Positions 7,981 through 15,400 of a stretch of 64,000 nt of DNA are shown here, one piece after another. The position numbers were made by a program, and so were the translations under genes. The stretch's first letter is position 1, and each line of letters opens with the position of its first letter. Under the pieces are notes generated by a model that saw only the letters and a list, made by a program, of their open reading frames with translations, was not told the origin of the DNA and searched no databases. Where the stretch lies: assembly GCA_016718385.1 (NCBI GenBank), contig JADKDK010000006.1, positions 248,001 through 312,000 on the forward strand, written 5' to 3'. The stretch is from Gammaproteobacteria bacterium (lineage in GTDB: Bacteria > Pseudomonadota > Gammaproteobacteria > Pseudomonadales > UBA5518).

Positions 7981-8124
7981 GACGGGACGGCAACAGCGCT
8001 CGAGCGCTGCGCCCGATTCCCTGTGGCGTCCGCAACTGGCTCTTCTGCTGGACCGAGATCAGGGCCAAGCACGTCGCATCATCCAGAGTCTGATCGCCAC
8101 GTGCCGGCTGCACGGAATCGACAA
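7981..8124 (+). pseudogene. IS66-family transposase C-terminal remnant, frameshifted
   Basis: One frame reads DGNSARALRPIPCGVRNWLF then CWTEIRAKHV. After a one-base loss near 8075 the next frame continues IIQSLIATCRLHGID. Together they match the C-terminal region of IS66 transposases (ERALRPIPMGRRNWLFCWTE...VQSLIATCRLHGIDP). The match ends where a CGGC palindrome begins at 8128. The rest of the transposase is missing. The 345 bases from 7881 to 8225 otherwise hold no gene I can support. Confidence 0.75.
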
Positions 8125-8127
8125 GCA

Positions 8128-8151
8128 TGTCCGGCTGAAGCCGGACCCACG
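8128..8151. repeat. Palindrome, CGGC stem, at the end of the IS66 remnant
   Basis: GTC-CGGC-TGAA-GCCG-GAC with a CCCACG flank. It interrupts the transposase remnant exactly where the conserved proline-tyrosine codons would follow. Confidence 0.85.
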
Positions 8152-8225
8152 GTGTTGGTGCCCACCGACGGGCGTTGATTGGGTAGACTACCGCGCATCT
8201 TCCCTGTGATCCCTCAGTAAGGCGC

Positions 8226-8861
8226 ATGTCTAGCGGTACAAAACTGGTCATCGGCCTCACCGGAGGTATCGGCAGCGGCAAGAGTGCGGTGTCGCGGTGC
8301 TTCGAGGAACTCGGCATCACGGTCGTCGACGCCGACGTGGCGGCCCGCGTGGTGGTGGAGCCGGGGACGCCGGGGCTGGCGCAGATCGCCGAGCATTTCG
8401 GCCCCGGCGTGATCGATGCGAACGGGGCGCTGGATCGTGCGGCGCTGCGGCGGATCGTGTTCGAGGATCCGGCGCAGCGACGCTGGCTCGAGAGCCTGAC
8501 GCATCCATTGATCGGCGAGGAAATCCGGCGCGGACTGCGCGAGGCAGCGAGCCCCTACGCGATCCTGGCCTCTCCGCTGCTGCTGGAAGCGAAGCAGGAC
8601 GCGCTGGCGCACCGCATCCTGGTGGTCGACGTGAGCGAAGACACGCAGGTCGCGCGCACGATGCGGCGCGACAACAACTCCGGGGAACAGGTGCGCGCGA
8701 TCATCGCCGCGCAGATCGGCCGCGCGGAGCGGCTGGCGCGCGCCGACGACGTGATCGAGAACAACGGCAGCCTGGAGGAGCTGGAGCCCAAGGTGCTGGC
8801 GTTGCATCGTCGCTACCTGGAAATCGCGGCCGCGATGGCGGCCGGATCGCATGCCGTCTGA
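8226..8861 (+). CDS. coaE: Dephospho-CoA kinase
   Basis: A 211-residue enzyme for the last step of coenzyme A synthesis: ATP-dependent phosphorylation of the 3'-OH of dephospho-CoA. The P-loop GLTGGIGSGKS is at about residues 10-20, the DADVAARVVVEPGTPG substrate region follows, and the lid region carries RDNNSGEQVRAIIAAQ. Length and motifs are complete. Linkage to pilD upstream and yacG downstream is the classic gammaproteobacterial arrangement. No clear ribosome site precedes the ATG, which is the only start giving a full N-terminal P-loop. Confidence 0.96.
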   Translation: MSSGTKLVIGLTGGIGSGKSAVSRCFEELGITVVDADVAARVVVEPGTPGLAQIAEHFGPGVIDANGALDRAALRRIVFEDPAQRRWLESLTHPLIGEEIRRGLREAASPYAILASPLLLEAKQDALAHRILVVDVSEDTQVARTMRRDNNSGEQVRAIIAAQIGRAERLARADDVIENNGSLEELEPKVLALHRRYLEIAAAMAAGSHAV

Positions 8862-8871
8862 GGGAAGGCTC

Positions 8872-9072
8872 ATGGCCGTACTCACCGTCAATTGCCCCTC
8901 GTGCCGGCGCCCGGTGGAGTGGACCGAGGCTTCGCCCTACCGGCCGTTCTGCTCGCTGCGCTGCAAGCAGCAGGATTTCTGCGACTGGGCCAACGAGAGA
9001 CACATCGTGCCCGGCGATGCGGAAGAGGACGATTTCTTCAGCGAGTCGGATGTGCCGGGCCGGCCGCAGTGA
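8872..9072 (+). CDS. yacG: DNA gyrase inhibitor / zinc protein YacG
   Basis: A 66-residue zinc-ribbon protein. It has four cysteines in NCPSC and FCSLRCKQQDF, followed by WANE and an acidic tail. Family members bind gyrase subunit B and inhibit its activity. The ATG at 8872 has GGAAGG just upstream and matches the usual N-terminus; an earlier ATG inside coaE (8851) is less likely. It is probably co-transcribed with coaE. Confidence 0.93.
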   Translation: MAVLTVNCPSCRRPVEWTEASPYRPFCSLRCKQQDFCDWANERHIVPGDAEEDDFFSESDVPGRPQ

Positions 9073-9253
9073 CCGGACGCCCCTGCGCGGACGGGCAGTA
9101 TCCGCGGCCGCCGCGACGCCGTCCACGGCGCGCGCCGCGCATGCGCAACACGCTTCGAAACGCTTGCGAAAGATTGTCGGGTTTCTTTACAGCCATCGAC
9201 GCGCGCAGCCCGGTTGCGCAGACGCCTCCTTGATATGAATCATTTTTTATTTC

Positions 9254-9271
9254 TTGGTGCGACTATTGCTT
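9254..9271 (+). promoter_or_regulatory. Sigma-54 promoter before the PEP-CTERM gene
   Basis: TTGGTGCGACTATTGCTT has GG at 9256-9257, exactly ten bases, then GC at 9268-9269 inside TTGCTT, the -24/-12 pattern of RpoN promoters. Transcription should start near 9281, 36 bases before the ATG. An AT-rich stretch just upstream (9234-9252) could hold a bend or activator site. RpoN control of PEP-CTERM genes through PrsK/PrsR is known in other bacteria. Confidence 0.72.
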
Positions 9272-9316
9272 GAATGCACGGCGACCCCACCACCAGCGCA
9301 AACCAAGGAGCAAGTG

Positions 9317-9475
9317 ATGAAGCAACTCGCCGTGACGTTCACCCTGGCGTCGACCAGTCTGTCGGCCCTGGCCGGTCTGCCGAATCCCCTACCGGAACCG
9401 GGCTCCCTGCCCCTGCTGGCCATCGGCGCGGCAGGCGCGCTGGTTCTCTGGGCTCGCAACCGCAAACGGAAATGA
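9317..9475 (+). CDS. PEP-CTERM mini-protein
   Basis: A 52-residue protein with an N-terminal signal peptide (MKQLAVTFTLASTSLSALAG) followed almost at once by a PEP-CTERM sorting tail: LPEPGSLPLLAIGAAGALVL, then WARNRKRK. Exosortase cleaves such tails and moves the protein to the surface or extracellular matrix. After both signals are removed very little mature peptide would remain (around LPNPLPEP), which is odd for a cargo. A good AAGGAG lies 6 bases before the ATG and a sigma-54 promoter upstream. No exosortase gene is in the window. Confidence 0.85.
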   Translation: MKQLAVTFTLASTSLSALAGLPNPLPEPGSLPLLAIGAAGALVLWARNRKRK

Positions 9476-9496
9476 GCACGGTCGTGCAAGGGACGG

Positions 9497-10318
9497 ATGG
9501 AACTTCTCCAGCAACTGACTGAAACCCGGCTCGGCCTCTACGTCCTGCTCGGCGGTTTCGGCGTGGTGACCACCTGGGAAAGCCTCCGTCCCCGGCGCGC
9601 CGCGAGCGCCAGCACGCGCCGGCGCTGGATCAACAATTATCTGTGCCTGGTCGTCAACGGGTTGCTGCTGCGCTGGGCCATGCCGGCTTCGGCTGTCGCC
9701 TGGAGCGCCATGGCGGCAGATCGCGGCTGGGGACTTCTGCCCGGGGCGGGGCTACCGGCGTGGGCCGGACTCGCGCTGGGGCTGCTGGCGCTGGACCTGC
9801 AGGGCTATGGCGCCCACGCTCTGCTGCACAGGTCGGCCCTGTTGTGGCGCGTGCATGCCGTGCACCACAGCGACGTGGATTTCGACTGCACCACCGGTTT
9901 CCGCTTTCATCCGCTCGAGGCGCTCTACTCGTCGACGGTCATGCTGCTGGTGATCGCCGGCGCGGGCATCCCCCCGGCGGCCGTGGCGCTGTACACCACC
10001 TGGCTCGGCCTGCAGAACCTGTACGGTCACGCCAATGCCCGGCTTGGCGCCGCGCTCGACACCGCGCTGCGGTGGCTGGTCGTCACGCCCGACATGCACC
10101 GGGTTCACCATTCCGCGCAGAGCGACGAGAGCAACCGCAATTTCGGCATCGTCTTCCCGTGGTGGGACAGGCTGTTCGGCACCTATCGGGCGACTCCGCG
10201 CCACGGTCACGAGGGGATGCCGATCGGCCTCGGCTGGCGTCGCCACGAGGGTGGGTTGCCGGAACTCCTGCTGTTGCCCGCGGACACCCGGGTCAGCGGC
10301 GCACCCGAACCGGGTTGA
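9497..10318 (+). CDS. Sterol desaturase / fatty acid hydroxylase family membrane protein
   Basis: A 273-residue integral membrane di-iron oxygenase. The histidine clusters HALLH, HAVHH and HRVHH fall in the spacing typical of the FA_hydroxylase family, with hydrophobic segments before and between. Family members hydroxylate or desaturate lipids, sterols or carotenoids; the substrate here is unknown. It begins 21 bases after the PEP-CTERM gene and may share its sigma-54 promoter, although nothing known links the two functions. AGGGACGG lies just before the ATG. Confidence 0.88.
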   Translation: MELLQQLTETRLGLYVLLGGFGVVTTWESLRPRRAASASTRRRWINNYLCLVVNGLLLRWAMPASAVAWSAMAADRGWGLLPGAGLPAWAGLALGLLALDLQGYGAHALLHRSALLWRVHAVHHSDVDFDCTTGFRFHPLEALYSSTVMLLVIAGAGIPPAAVALYTTWLGLQNLYGHANARLGAALDTALRWLVVTPDMHRVHHSAQSDESNRNFGIVFPWWDRLFGTYRATPRHGHEGMPIGLGWRRHEGGLPELLLLPADTRVSGAPEPG

Positions 10319-10335
10319 ACGGCGCGCGCGTCAGC

Positions 10336-10560
10336 TCACGGATCCAGGGGCATCAGGCCCAGCTCGGAACTGGGACGAAACGGAGAGTCCATGGTCTTGA
10401 TGTAGGCCTGGAGCATGTCCTGGGCGGCCTGACGATCCGGAAACGGGCCTTTCAGGCCCTCTTCCCGGGTCTGGAAGTACCACTTCCCGTTGTTCTCCAG
10501 CACCCGGTCGCTCTGGTAGAAGGCCGCCGTGCCCCTGTCGTTCTTGCGCCGCCTGCTCAT
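10336..10560 (-). CDS. Small conserved protein, DUF6316-like
   Basis: A 74-residue soluble protein with KWYFQTREEGLKGPFPDRQA, the pattern (WYFxTREG...GPF) I associate with the DUF6316 family of small gammaproteobacterial proteins of unknown function. GAGG lies a few bases before the ATG. It follows the secreted-protein gene by 9 bases at the end of the minor-pilin operon, so it is probably co-transcribed, though no pilus role is established. Confidence 0.65.
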   Translation of the reverse strand: MSRRRKNDRGTAAFYQSDRVLENNGKWYFQTREEGLKGPFPDRQAAQDMLQAYIKTMDSPFRPSSELGLMPLDP

Positions 10561-10569
10561 GCGCGTTCC

Positions 10570-10878
10570 TCAAAGCGGGAGATTGTCGAGAAGTGCCTGG
10601 GCTTTCGGGTCGGCAAGGCGCGCGCCCGGCCGGGCGATGCACTCGACGACGCGTACCACCGGTTCCCGCTTGCCGCCGGCGGCCCGGACCTCCGCGCCCG
10701 TCGCCGCGCGCTCCGCATTCGGCTTCGTGTCGGTGTCGACCAGCACGATCGCCGGCCTCTCCCCGGCGATCTCCACGTGACACGCGTAATCGCCGGCCGT
10801 CGCGGCCCCGGCAGCGGCCATGCAGGCCACGCCCATGACGATCCGCGCGACTGAATTCCTCATACCCTGTTCACTCAT
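10570..10878 (-). CDS. Small secreted protein at the end of the pilin operon
   Basis: A 102-residue protein starting at the ATG at 10878, with GAGG 7 bases upstream. A signal peptide (NSVARIVMGVACMAAAGAAT) ends before AGDYACHVEIAGERPAI. Two cysteines (in ACH and VEC) could form a disulfide in the periplasm. I do not recognise the family. It begins 23 bases after pilE and may be an accessory factor for pilus assembly; that rests on position only. The longer open frame reaching 11343 only reads the pilE region in another frame. Confidence 0.7.
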   Translation of the reverse strand: MSEQGMRNSVARIVMGVACMAAAGAATAGDYACHVEIAGERPAIVLVDTDTKPNAERAATGAEVRAAGGKREPVVRVVECIARPGARLADPKAQALLDNLPL

Positions 10879-10901
10879 GACGCGCCTCGCTTGATCGGGT
10901 T

Positions 10902-11327
10902 TCACCAGCAGTCGTTCGCTTGCGTGCCGGTCGCGCTCCTGGCCCCGGTGGACTGCACCACGAAGCTGGTGCAACCGGCGTCGCTCGCCTGGGAAGTGCC
11001 CGCGACGGGCGACGCGGTGAGCGTGTAGCAGCGCGCGATCGTCCCGCCGGCGCACGCGGCCGCATCGACCGTGTAATAGTCCTCTTCGGATACCGCCGGG
11101 TCTTCGCCGTATCCCAGCTCCTCCATGTCCGCGGTGTAGGTGGAGTGGTCGAGGATGTACTGCTCCTGCCGGCTCGCCGCGTCCAGCAGCGCCTGCTTTG
11201 CGTCGCCGCGCCGCGACTTGCGCACCTGCTCCTGGTAGGAGGGGTAGGCGATCGTCACGAGCACGCCCAGGATCACCACCACGATCATCATCTCCATCAG
11301 GGTGAAACCGCGGTGGCGAAACGGCAC
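10902..11327 (-). CDS. pilE: Minor type IV pilin PilE
   Basis: A pilin-like protein with the PilD-cleaved signal RG/FTLMEMMIVVVILGVLVTIA, then SYQEQVRKSRRGDAKQALLD, typical of PilE. Cysteine pairs occur in the C-terminal domain (AACAGG...RCY and GC...DCW). I choose the GTG at 11327 (141 residues), which has AAGGAG 7 bases before it and gives a normal 7-residue leader; the ATG at 11351 would make a 15-residue leader without a ribosome site. Minor pilins prime assembly and sit with PilY1 at the tip. It follows pilY1 directly. Confidence 0.92.
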   Translation of the reverse strand: MPFRHRGFTLMEMMIVVVILGVLVTIAYPSYQEQVRKSRRGDAKQALLDAASRQEQYILDHSTYTADMEELGYGEDPAVSEEDYYTVDAAACAGGTIARCYTLTASPVAGTSQASDAGCTSFVVQSTGARSATGTQANDCW

Positions 11328-11352
11328 GCCTGGCTCCTTCCATTGCCGCATA

Positions 11353-14300
11353 TCAGTATTCCTGGTTGTACCAGTAGGTGCCGTAGGGCTCGCGCAGCGT
11401 GGCCTGCGTGTCGAAGGGGTTTGCCTGCCCCTGCAGGCCGCCGCCGGAGGGGAACAGCAAGCGTATCTTCTTGTCGCTGCCGAAGTGCGGCGCCGGCGTA
11501 TCGGGAATCAGGAAGCCCAGCGTGGCGCTGCGGTCGACCAGCCCCAGTTCGTCGTCTCCGGAGAAATCGACGGCCGCCGTGGCGTCGAGCAGACGCAGCG
11601 CGTACAGCCTGCCGGTACCGCCGGTGGGCACGCATTGATCGTCGTTGTCGATCACCGGCGAGAAGGTCGTGAAGTACACCTTCCCGGCGATAGTCACCGA
11701 GCGCGCCAGTGCCTTCTCCCCGTCCGCGGCCTGCAGGTCGATGTACCAGCCGTCTGCGCCAGCCATCGCTGCCTGTGCCGCGGTTTGCTCCTCGTCGGTG
11801 CCATCCTGGATGTCATTGGCCGACGCATCGTACAGATCGGCGTTCGTCAGCGGCAGGTCGCAGCGGTGATCGCTGCTGCCGTCGTCGCACTCGCCCGCGG
11901 TGGGCGCGGCCGTGGCGTAGATGCCGGTCTGGCGGTCCCGCAGCATGTAGAAGCGGTCGTCATTGTCGGTCGCATTGGGGTTCTCGCGGTCGCCGCTGCC
12001 GATCAGCACCGCATCGAACGCGCCATAGTGGCGACTCACGGTCCGCACCACGTCGGGCGCGTAGAAGAAGCGCCGGTCGCCGGCGTGCCCGTCGGCGGCC
12101 GAGGTGTTCAGCGCGGCGAATTTCACGGCTCGCCAGGTGGTCTGAGCCGACGTCGGCAAGGCGTTGCCCGGCAGGTCGACGCGCCAGATGTTGCCGCCGG
12201 TGTCCGCCGCGTAGATCCGGTCGGTGAGTTCATCGCCGTTGCTGTCGACCACTGTCACGCCGGCAGGGATCGAGTGCGCCATCCCCAGCTGCAGGTTCTT
12301 CAGCGCGTTGTCCGCCGGCGTGACGCCCCAGACCAGCGCGCCGCTGACGGCATCCACGATGTAGACGCCGCGGCCCTCGCTATCGGCGGTGGCCACCGTG
12401 GCCTTGTTGTCCTTGGCCGTGTCGTAGCCGGCGCCGAAGATCAGCACGGGCTTCGGCACGCCGCCGCTCGCGTAGCCCGGCACGTACGTCACCACCGGCA
12501 CCGACCAGCTCTGGCCCAGATCCCCGAAGCCCGCCGTGTTCTCGTCGATCTTCCACAGGAACGCCGGGCTGTCCGGGTTGGACACGTCCAGCGCGTAATA
12601 GGCCTTGCCGCCACGGCGCAGGCCGAAGTAGACGTAGAGCTTGTCGCCGGCGATGGAGTCGATCGTGCCGTCGCGATTGATGTCCTTGCTGTAGAACACC
12701 GGCGGCGCATCGACGCCGTAGACGGGATCCTGCGCCGCGGCATTGTCGCGTCGCCTGTCGAGCACCGCGGCGAGCTCCTTCGGGAAGAACGCCCAGGTTT
12801 CCTTGCCGTCGGCGTTGTCGAACATGTGCAGGAAGCCGGCGTTGGTACCCACCACGATACGGATATCCGGATTCGTGGCCGTATGGGAGCCGCGCGCGCC
12901 GTAGTTCAGCACCAGCGGACGGCTGTGCAGCATGTCGCCCAGGATCCAGGCACGGCTCTCGCTCTTCGAACTGTCGGTCCAGCCCCGCGCCCACGCGAGC
13001 AGGTTGTCGAGCGCGCTGCGCGTGCCCACGCCGAAGAGCGCGAGCAGTTCCGCCTCGGTGCTCAGGCCGAACGCCGACGCCGTGATGCTGGCCGGCACGA
13101 AGTCCTGCAGCGCGCCGCCGGTGCCGGTGTTGGTCTTGATGACCCGCGAGTCGGGATCCCGCTCCGCGAGCAACTGCCCGACGCCTCCCTTGTCCACCGT
13201 GGCGCCGTCGTCGCTGGCACTCCAGAACGTCCTGGCCGTGTCGGCTATGTTGCCGCTGTCGTCCAGCGCCGCGACCCCGTCGGCGTCCACCAGCGTCGCG
13301 ACCCCGTCGTCGATGTCGATGCGCAGCTTCTTGATGTTGCCGGGCCAGTCGGTGCCGGTCCGGGGCTCGAACATCGCGAAGAAGACCTCGTTGCGGCTCT
13401 CGGTGCGCGTGAATGTGTCCACCGCGACCGACGGTGCCGTGAACGTGCTGGAGGTCGAGAGTATCCCCGTGATCGCGCCCTGGAATGCGTCAGCCAGGCC
13501 TTCGGCGGTGCTCGTCGTGTAGTAGACGCCGCCGCCCTTGGTGGCCGCGTCACTCAGCAGTTTCTGGTCCGAGTGGAAGCCGATGGTGTAGGTGATCGCC
13601 TTCTGCTCGCCGTTGTCCGCATCATTGTCCAGGTCGTGGTTGTACATGTATTCGGTCAGCTCCGGCAGGCAGTTCTCGTCCTCGTCCGGATAGCTCCCGA
13701 TCCCTGCCGCCTTGTACTTCTTGCACGTCTTGCCGGTGAGGGTCTTGATGCGCGAATTGGCATCCAGGTCGAGCTGGGGTTCCCCGTCCGTCATCACGAT
13801 GACGTAGATGTACTGGCAGGCGCTCATGGGGGACAGATACTTGCCCGCGCTCTCGGCGGCGGCGTCCTTGGCGGGCGGGTCGCTGGCGTAGGTTTCGTTC
13901 CCGTAGAGGACACTTGCGCCCACGATGTAGCGGTAGGCCTCGTAGACGCTCTCGCAGAGCGGCGTCGAGCCTTCCGGCTGCAGGCTATCGACCAGGCTCA
14001 CCAGGTTGCTGCGCTGGCTGGCGCTCCCGTTCTCGATGATGCGCCGCACGATGCGCGCACCGTCGTAATTCGAGCTGGCGGTGTAGGGGCCACTGAGGTT
14101 GTAGTTGCGATTGAACACGGCCAGGCCGAAGTCGATCGCCGGGTTTGCCTCGACGATATCGGTGATCACATCCTGCGCGATCTCGATCCGCGAACGATCG
14201 GTGATCGTGGTACTGTGATACCAGTTCATGTAATTGGCGGTATAGAAGCGGTAGGTTTTCCAGTTGTCGTCCACCGACGCGTCCTTCACCGATCCGTAGG

Positions 14301-14904
14301 GCCGCGGCGCGCTCGCGCGCGGGTAGCCTGAGCCCGGCGAGCCCGTCCCCGCACCGTTGTTGGTGTTCGAATCCGTCACGTCCGCACCGCAATCGACGTG
14401 CAGCGGATCACGGCTGGAAGTGGACAGGTCCTGCCACGACGTCGAACTGCTCGAGTTCCACCGGGCCGCGCGGTCAGTGTAGAAACCCTGCTTGCCCAGG
14501 GCGTCATAGGAACTGGCGCAACGATTCTTCACCTCGCTCACCCACTGATCCGTGCTTGTAGAGGGCGGCGTGCCGCCCGTGCCGGTTGCCCAGTAGAGCC
14601 GCCCGCTCGCCACGTTGCCCACTTTCGGGTAGGTGATGGCCGGGTCGTAAGCCGGCTTCGACCCCGTGACCACGGTATCCATACTGCCCGAGTCGTCGAA
14701 GACGATCAGCACCTTGGGCCGCGAGTTCGCGGCTTCGCCGTCATAGGTCGCCCGGAAGATCTCGGTGTCGTCGGCGACAGCGACGCTGCTGCACGCCAGC
14801 AGGGCGCACAGCGAACCCAGGGCGCGACCGGCCGCGGCTCCCGCGCGCCGCCACACGCGGCGCCGCCCCGTCGACGAGCCGGCTTTGGTCCATCCGTTCA
14901 ACAT
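11353..14904 (-). CDS. pilY1: Pilus tip adhesin / assembly factor PilY1
   Basis: A 1183-residue exported protein. A signal sequence (LGSLCALLACSSVAVA) precedes a von Willebrand A-like domain that starts at RPKVLIVFDDSGSMD, with the DxSxS metal site intact. The C-terminal half is the PilY1 beta-propeller (about 600-1100). It includes VDSNGDELTDRIYAADTGGN, an EF-hand-like calcium loop of the sort that controls retraction in Pseudomonas. It sits at the pilus tip with the minor pilins and acts in priming, adhesion and surface sensing. The ATG at 14904 follows GGAGG by 6 bases. It lies 16 bases after pilX. Confidence 0.95.
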   Translation of the reverse strand: MLNGWTKAGSSTGRRRVWRRAGAAAGRALGSLCALLACSSVAVADDTEIFRATYDGEAANSRPKVLIVFDDSGSMDTVVTGSKPAYDPAITYPKVGNVASGRLYWATGTGGTPPSTSTDQWVSEVKNRCASSYDALGKQGFYTDRAARWNSSSSTSWQDLSTSSRDPLHVDCGADVTDSNTNNGAGTGSPGSGYPRASAPRPYGSVKDASVDDNWKTYRFYTANYMNWYHSTTITDRSRIEIAQDVITDIVEANPAIDFGLAVFNRNYNLSGPYTASSNYDGARIVRRIIENGSASQRSNLVSLVDSLQPEGSTPLCESVYEAYRYIVGASVLYGNETYASDPPAKDAAAESAGKYLSPMSACQYIYVIVMTDGEPQLDLDANSRIKTLTGKTCKKYKAAGIGSYPDEDENCLPELTEYMYNHDLDNDADNGEQKAITYTIGFHSDQKLLSDAATKGGGVYYTTSTAEGLADAFQGAITGILSTSSTFTAPSVAVDTFTRTESRNEVFFAMFEPRTGTDWPGNIKKLRIDIDDGVATLVDADGVAALDDSGNIADTARTFWSASDDGATVDKGGVGQLLAERDPDSRVIKTNTGTGGALQDFVPASITASAFGLSTEAELLALFGVGTRSALDNLLAWARGWTDSSKSESRAWILGDMLHSRPLVLNYGARGSHTATNPDIRIVVGTNAGFLHMFDNADGKETWAFFPKELAAVLDRRRDNAAAQDPVYGVDAPPVFYSKDINRDGTIDSIAGDKLYVYFGLRRGGKAYYALDVSNPDSPAFLWKIDENTAGFGDLGQSWSVPVVTYVPGYASGGVPKPVLIFGAGYDTAKDNKATVATADSEGRGVYIVDAVSGALVWGVTPADNALKNLQLGMAHSIPAGVTVVDSNGDELTDRIYAADTGGNIWRVDLPGNALPTSAQTTWRAVKFAALNTSAADGHAGDRRFFYAPDVVRTVSRHYGAFDAVLIGSGDRENPNATDNDDRFYMLRDRQTGIYATAAPTAGECDDGSSDHRCDLPLTNADLYDASANDIQDGTDEEQTAAQAAMAGADGWYIDLQAADGEKALARSVTIAGKVYFTTFSPVIDNDDQCVPTGGTGRLYALRLLDATAAVDFSGDDELGLVDRSATLGFLIPDTPAPHFGSDKKIRLLFPSGGGLQGQANPFDTQATLREPYGTYWYNQEY

Positions 14905-14920
14905 GTCCGACCTCCCGAAA

Positions 14921-15400
14921 TCACAACGTGGCATTGCCTATCACCGATTTGACGACGCCCTGGTCGACCGTCGCGCGCGCATTCTCGCCGACGTGCTCTG
15001 CCTCGACGCGGTAGTGGTCGCAGACGATCAGGTCCGTGCTGCTGGCGAGTTCCGAGCGCGGACACACTGCCCCGAGCAGGATCAGCTCGACGCTGGCGGT
15101 GACACTGTCCGGCCCGTCGTTCAGCTGCAGCAGCGGATCGTCGTCCAGGCCGTCCAGGGGCGCGTCCTTGTCCACGCCGACGAACGGATCCGGCCCCAGG
15201 CGGGCGAGGCTGACCACCGCGGCGATGCCGGCTTCCGCGGACTGGAACGAGTCGTACGCGTCCTGCATGTTCCTGCTCATGCGCAGTTCCAGGGAACCGG
15301 TAGCCGCGCCGTAGATGCCGATCAGCGCCAGCACCGTGAGCAGGATCAGCGCGACCACCATCGCCACGCCCTGCTGGCGGACACCGGAACGCGATTTCAT
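14921..15400 (-). CDS. pilX: Minor pilin-associated protein PilX
   Basis: A 159-residue protein with the PilX N-terminal pattern: RQQGVAMVVALILLTVLALI, then SLELRMSRNMQDAYDSFQSAEAGI. It is processed by PilD but, like other PilX proteins, lacks the usual Glu5. It forms part of the tip-priming complex with FimT, PilV, PilW and PilE. Its ATG overlaps the pilW stop by 4 bases (ATGA), so translation is coupled. Confidence 0.92.
   Translation of the reverse strand: MKSRSGVRQQGVAMVVALILLTVLALIGIYGAATGSLELRMSRNMQDAYDSFQSAEAGIAAVVSLARLGPDPFVGVDKDAPLDGLDDDPLLQLNDGPDSVTASVELILLGAVCPRSELASSTDLIVCDHYRVEAEHVGENARATVDQGVVKSVIGNATL

Noticed and set aside
11302..14331. A 1009-codon open frame on the + strand opposite pilY1
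   Set aside because: It is an antisense shadow of pilY1; no recognisable domain, and composition is Arg/Val/His-rich as expected for reverse reading of GC-rich code.
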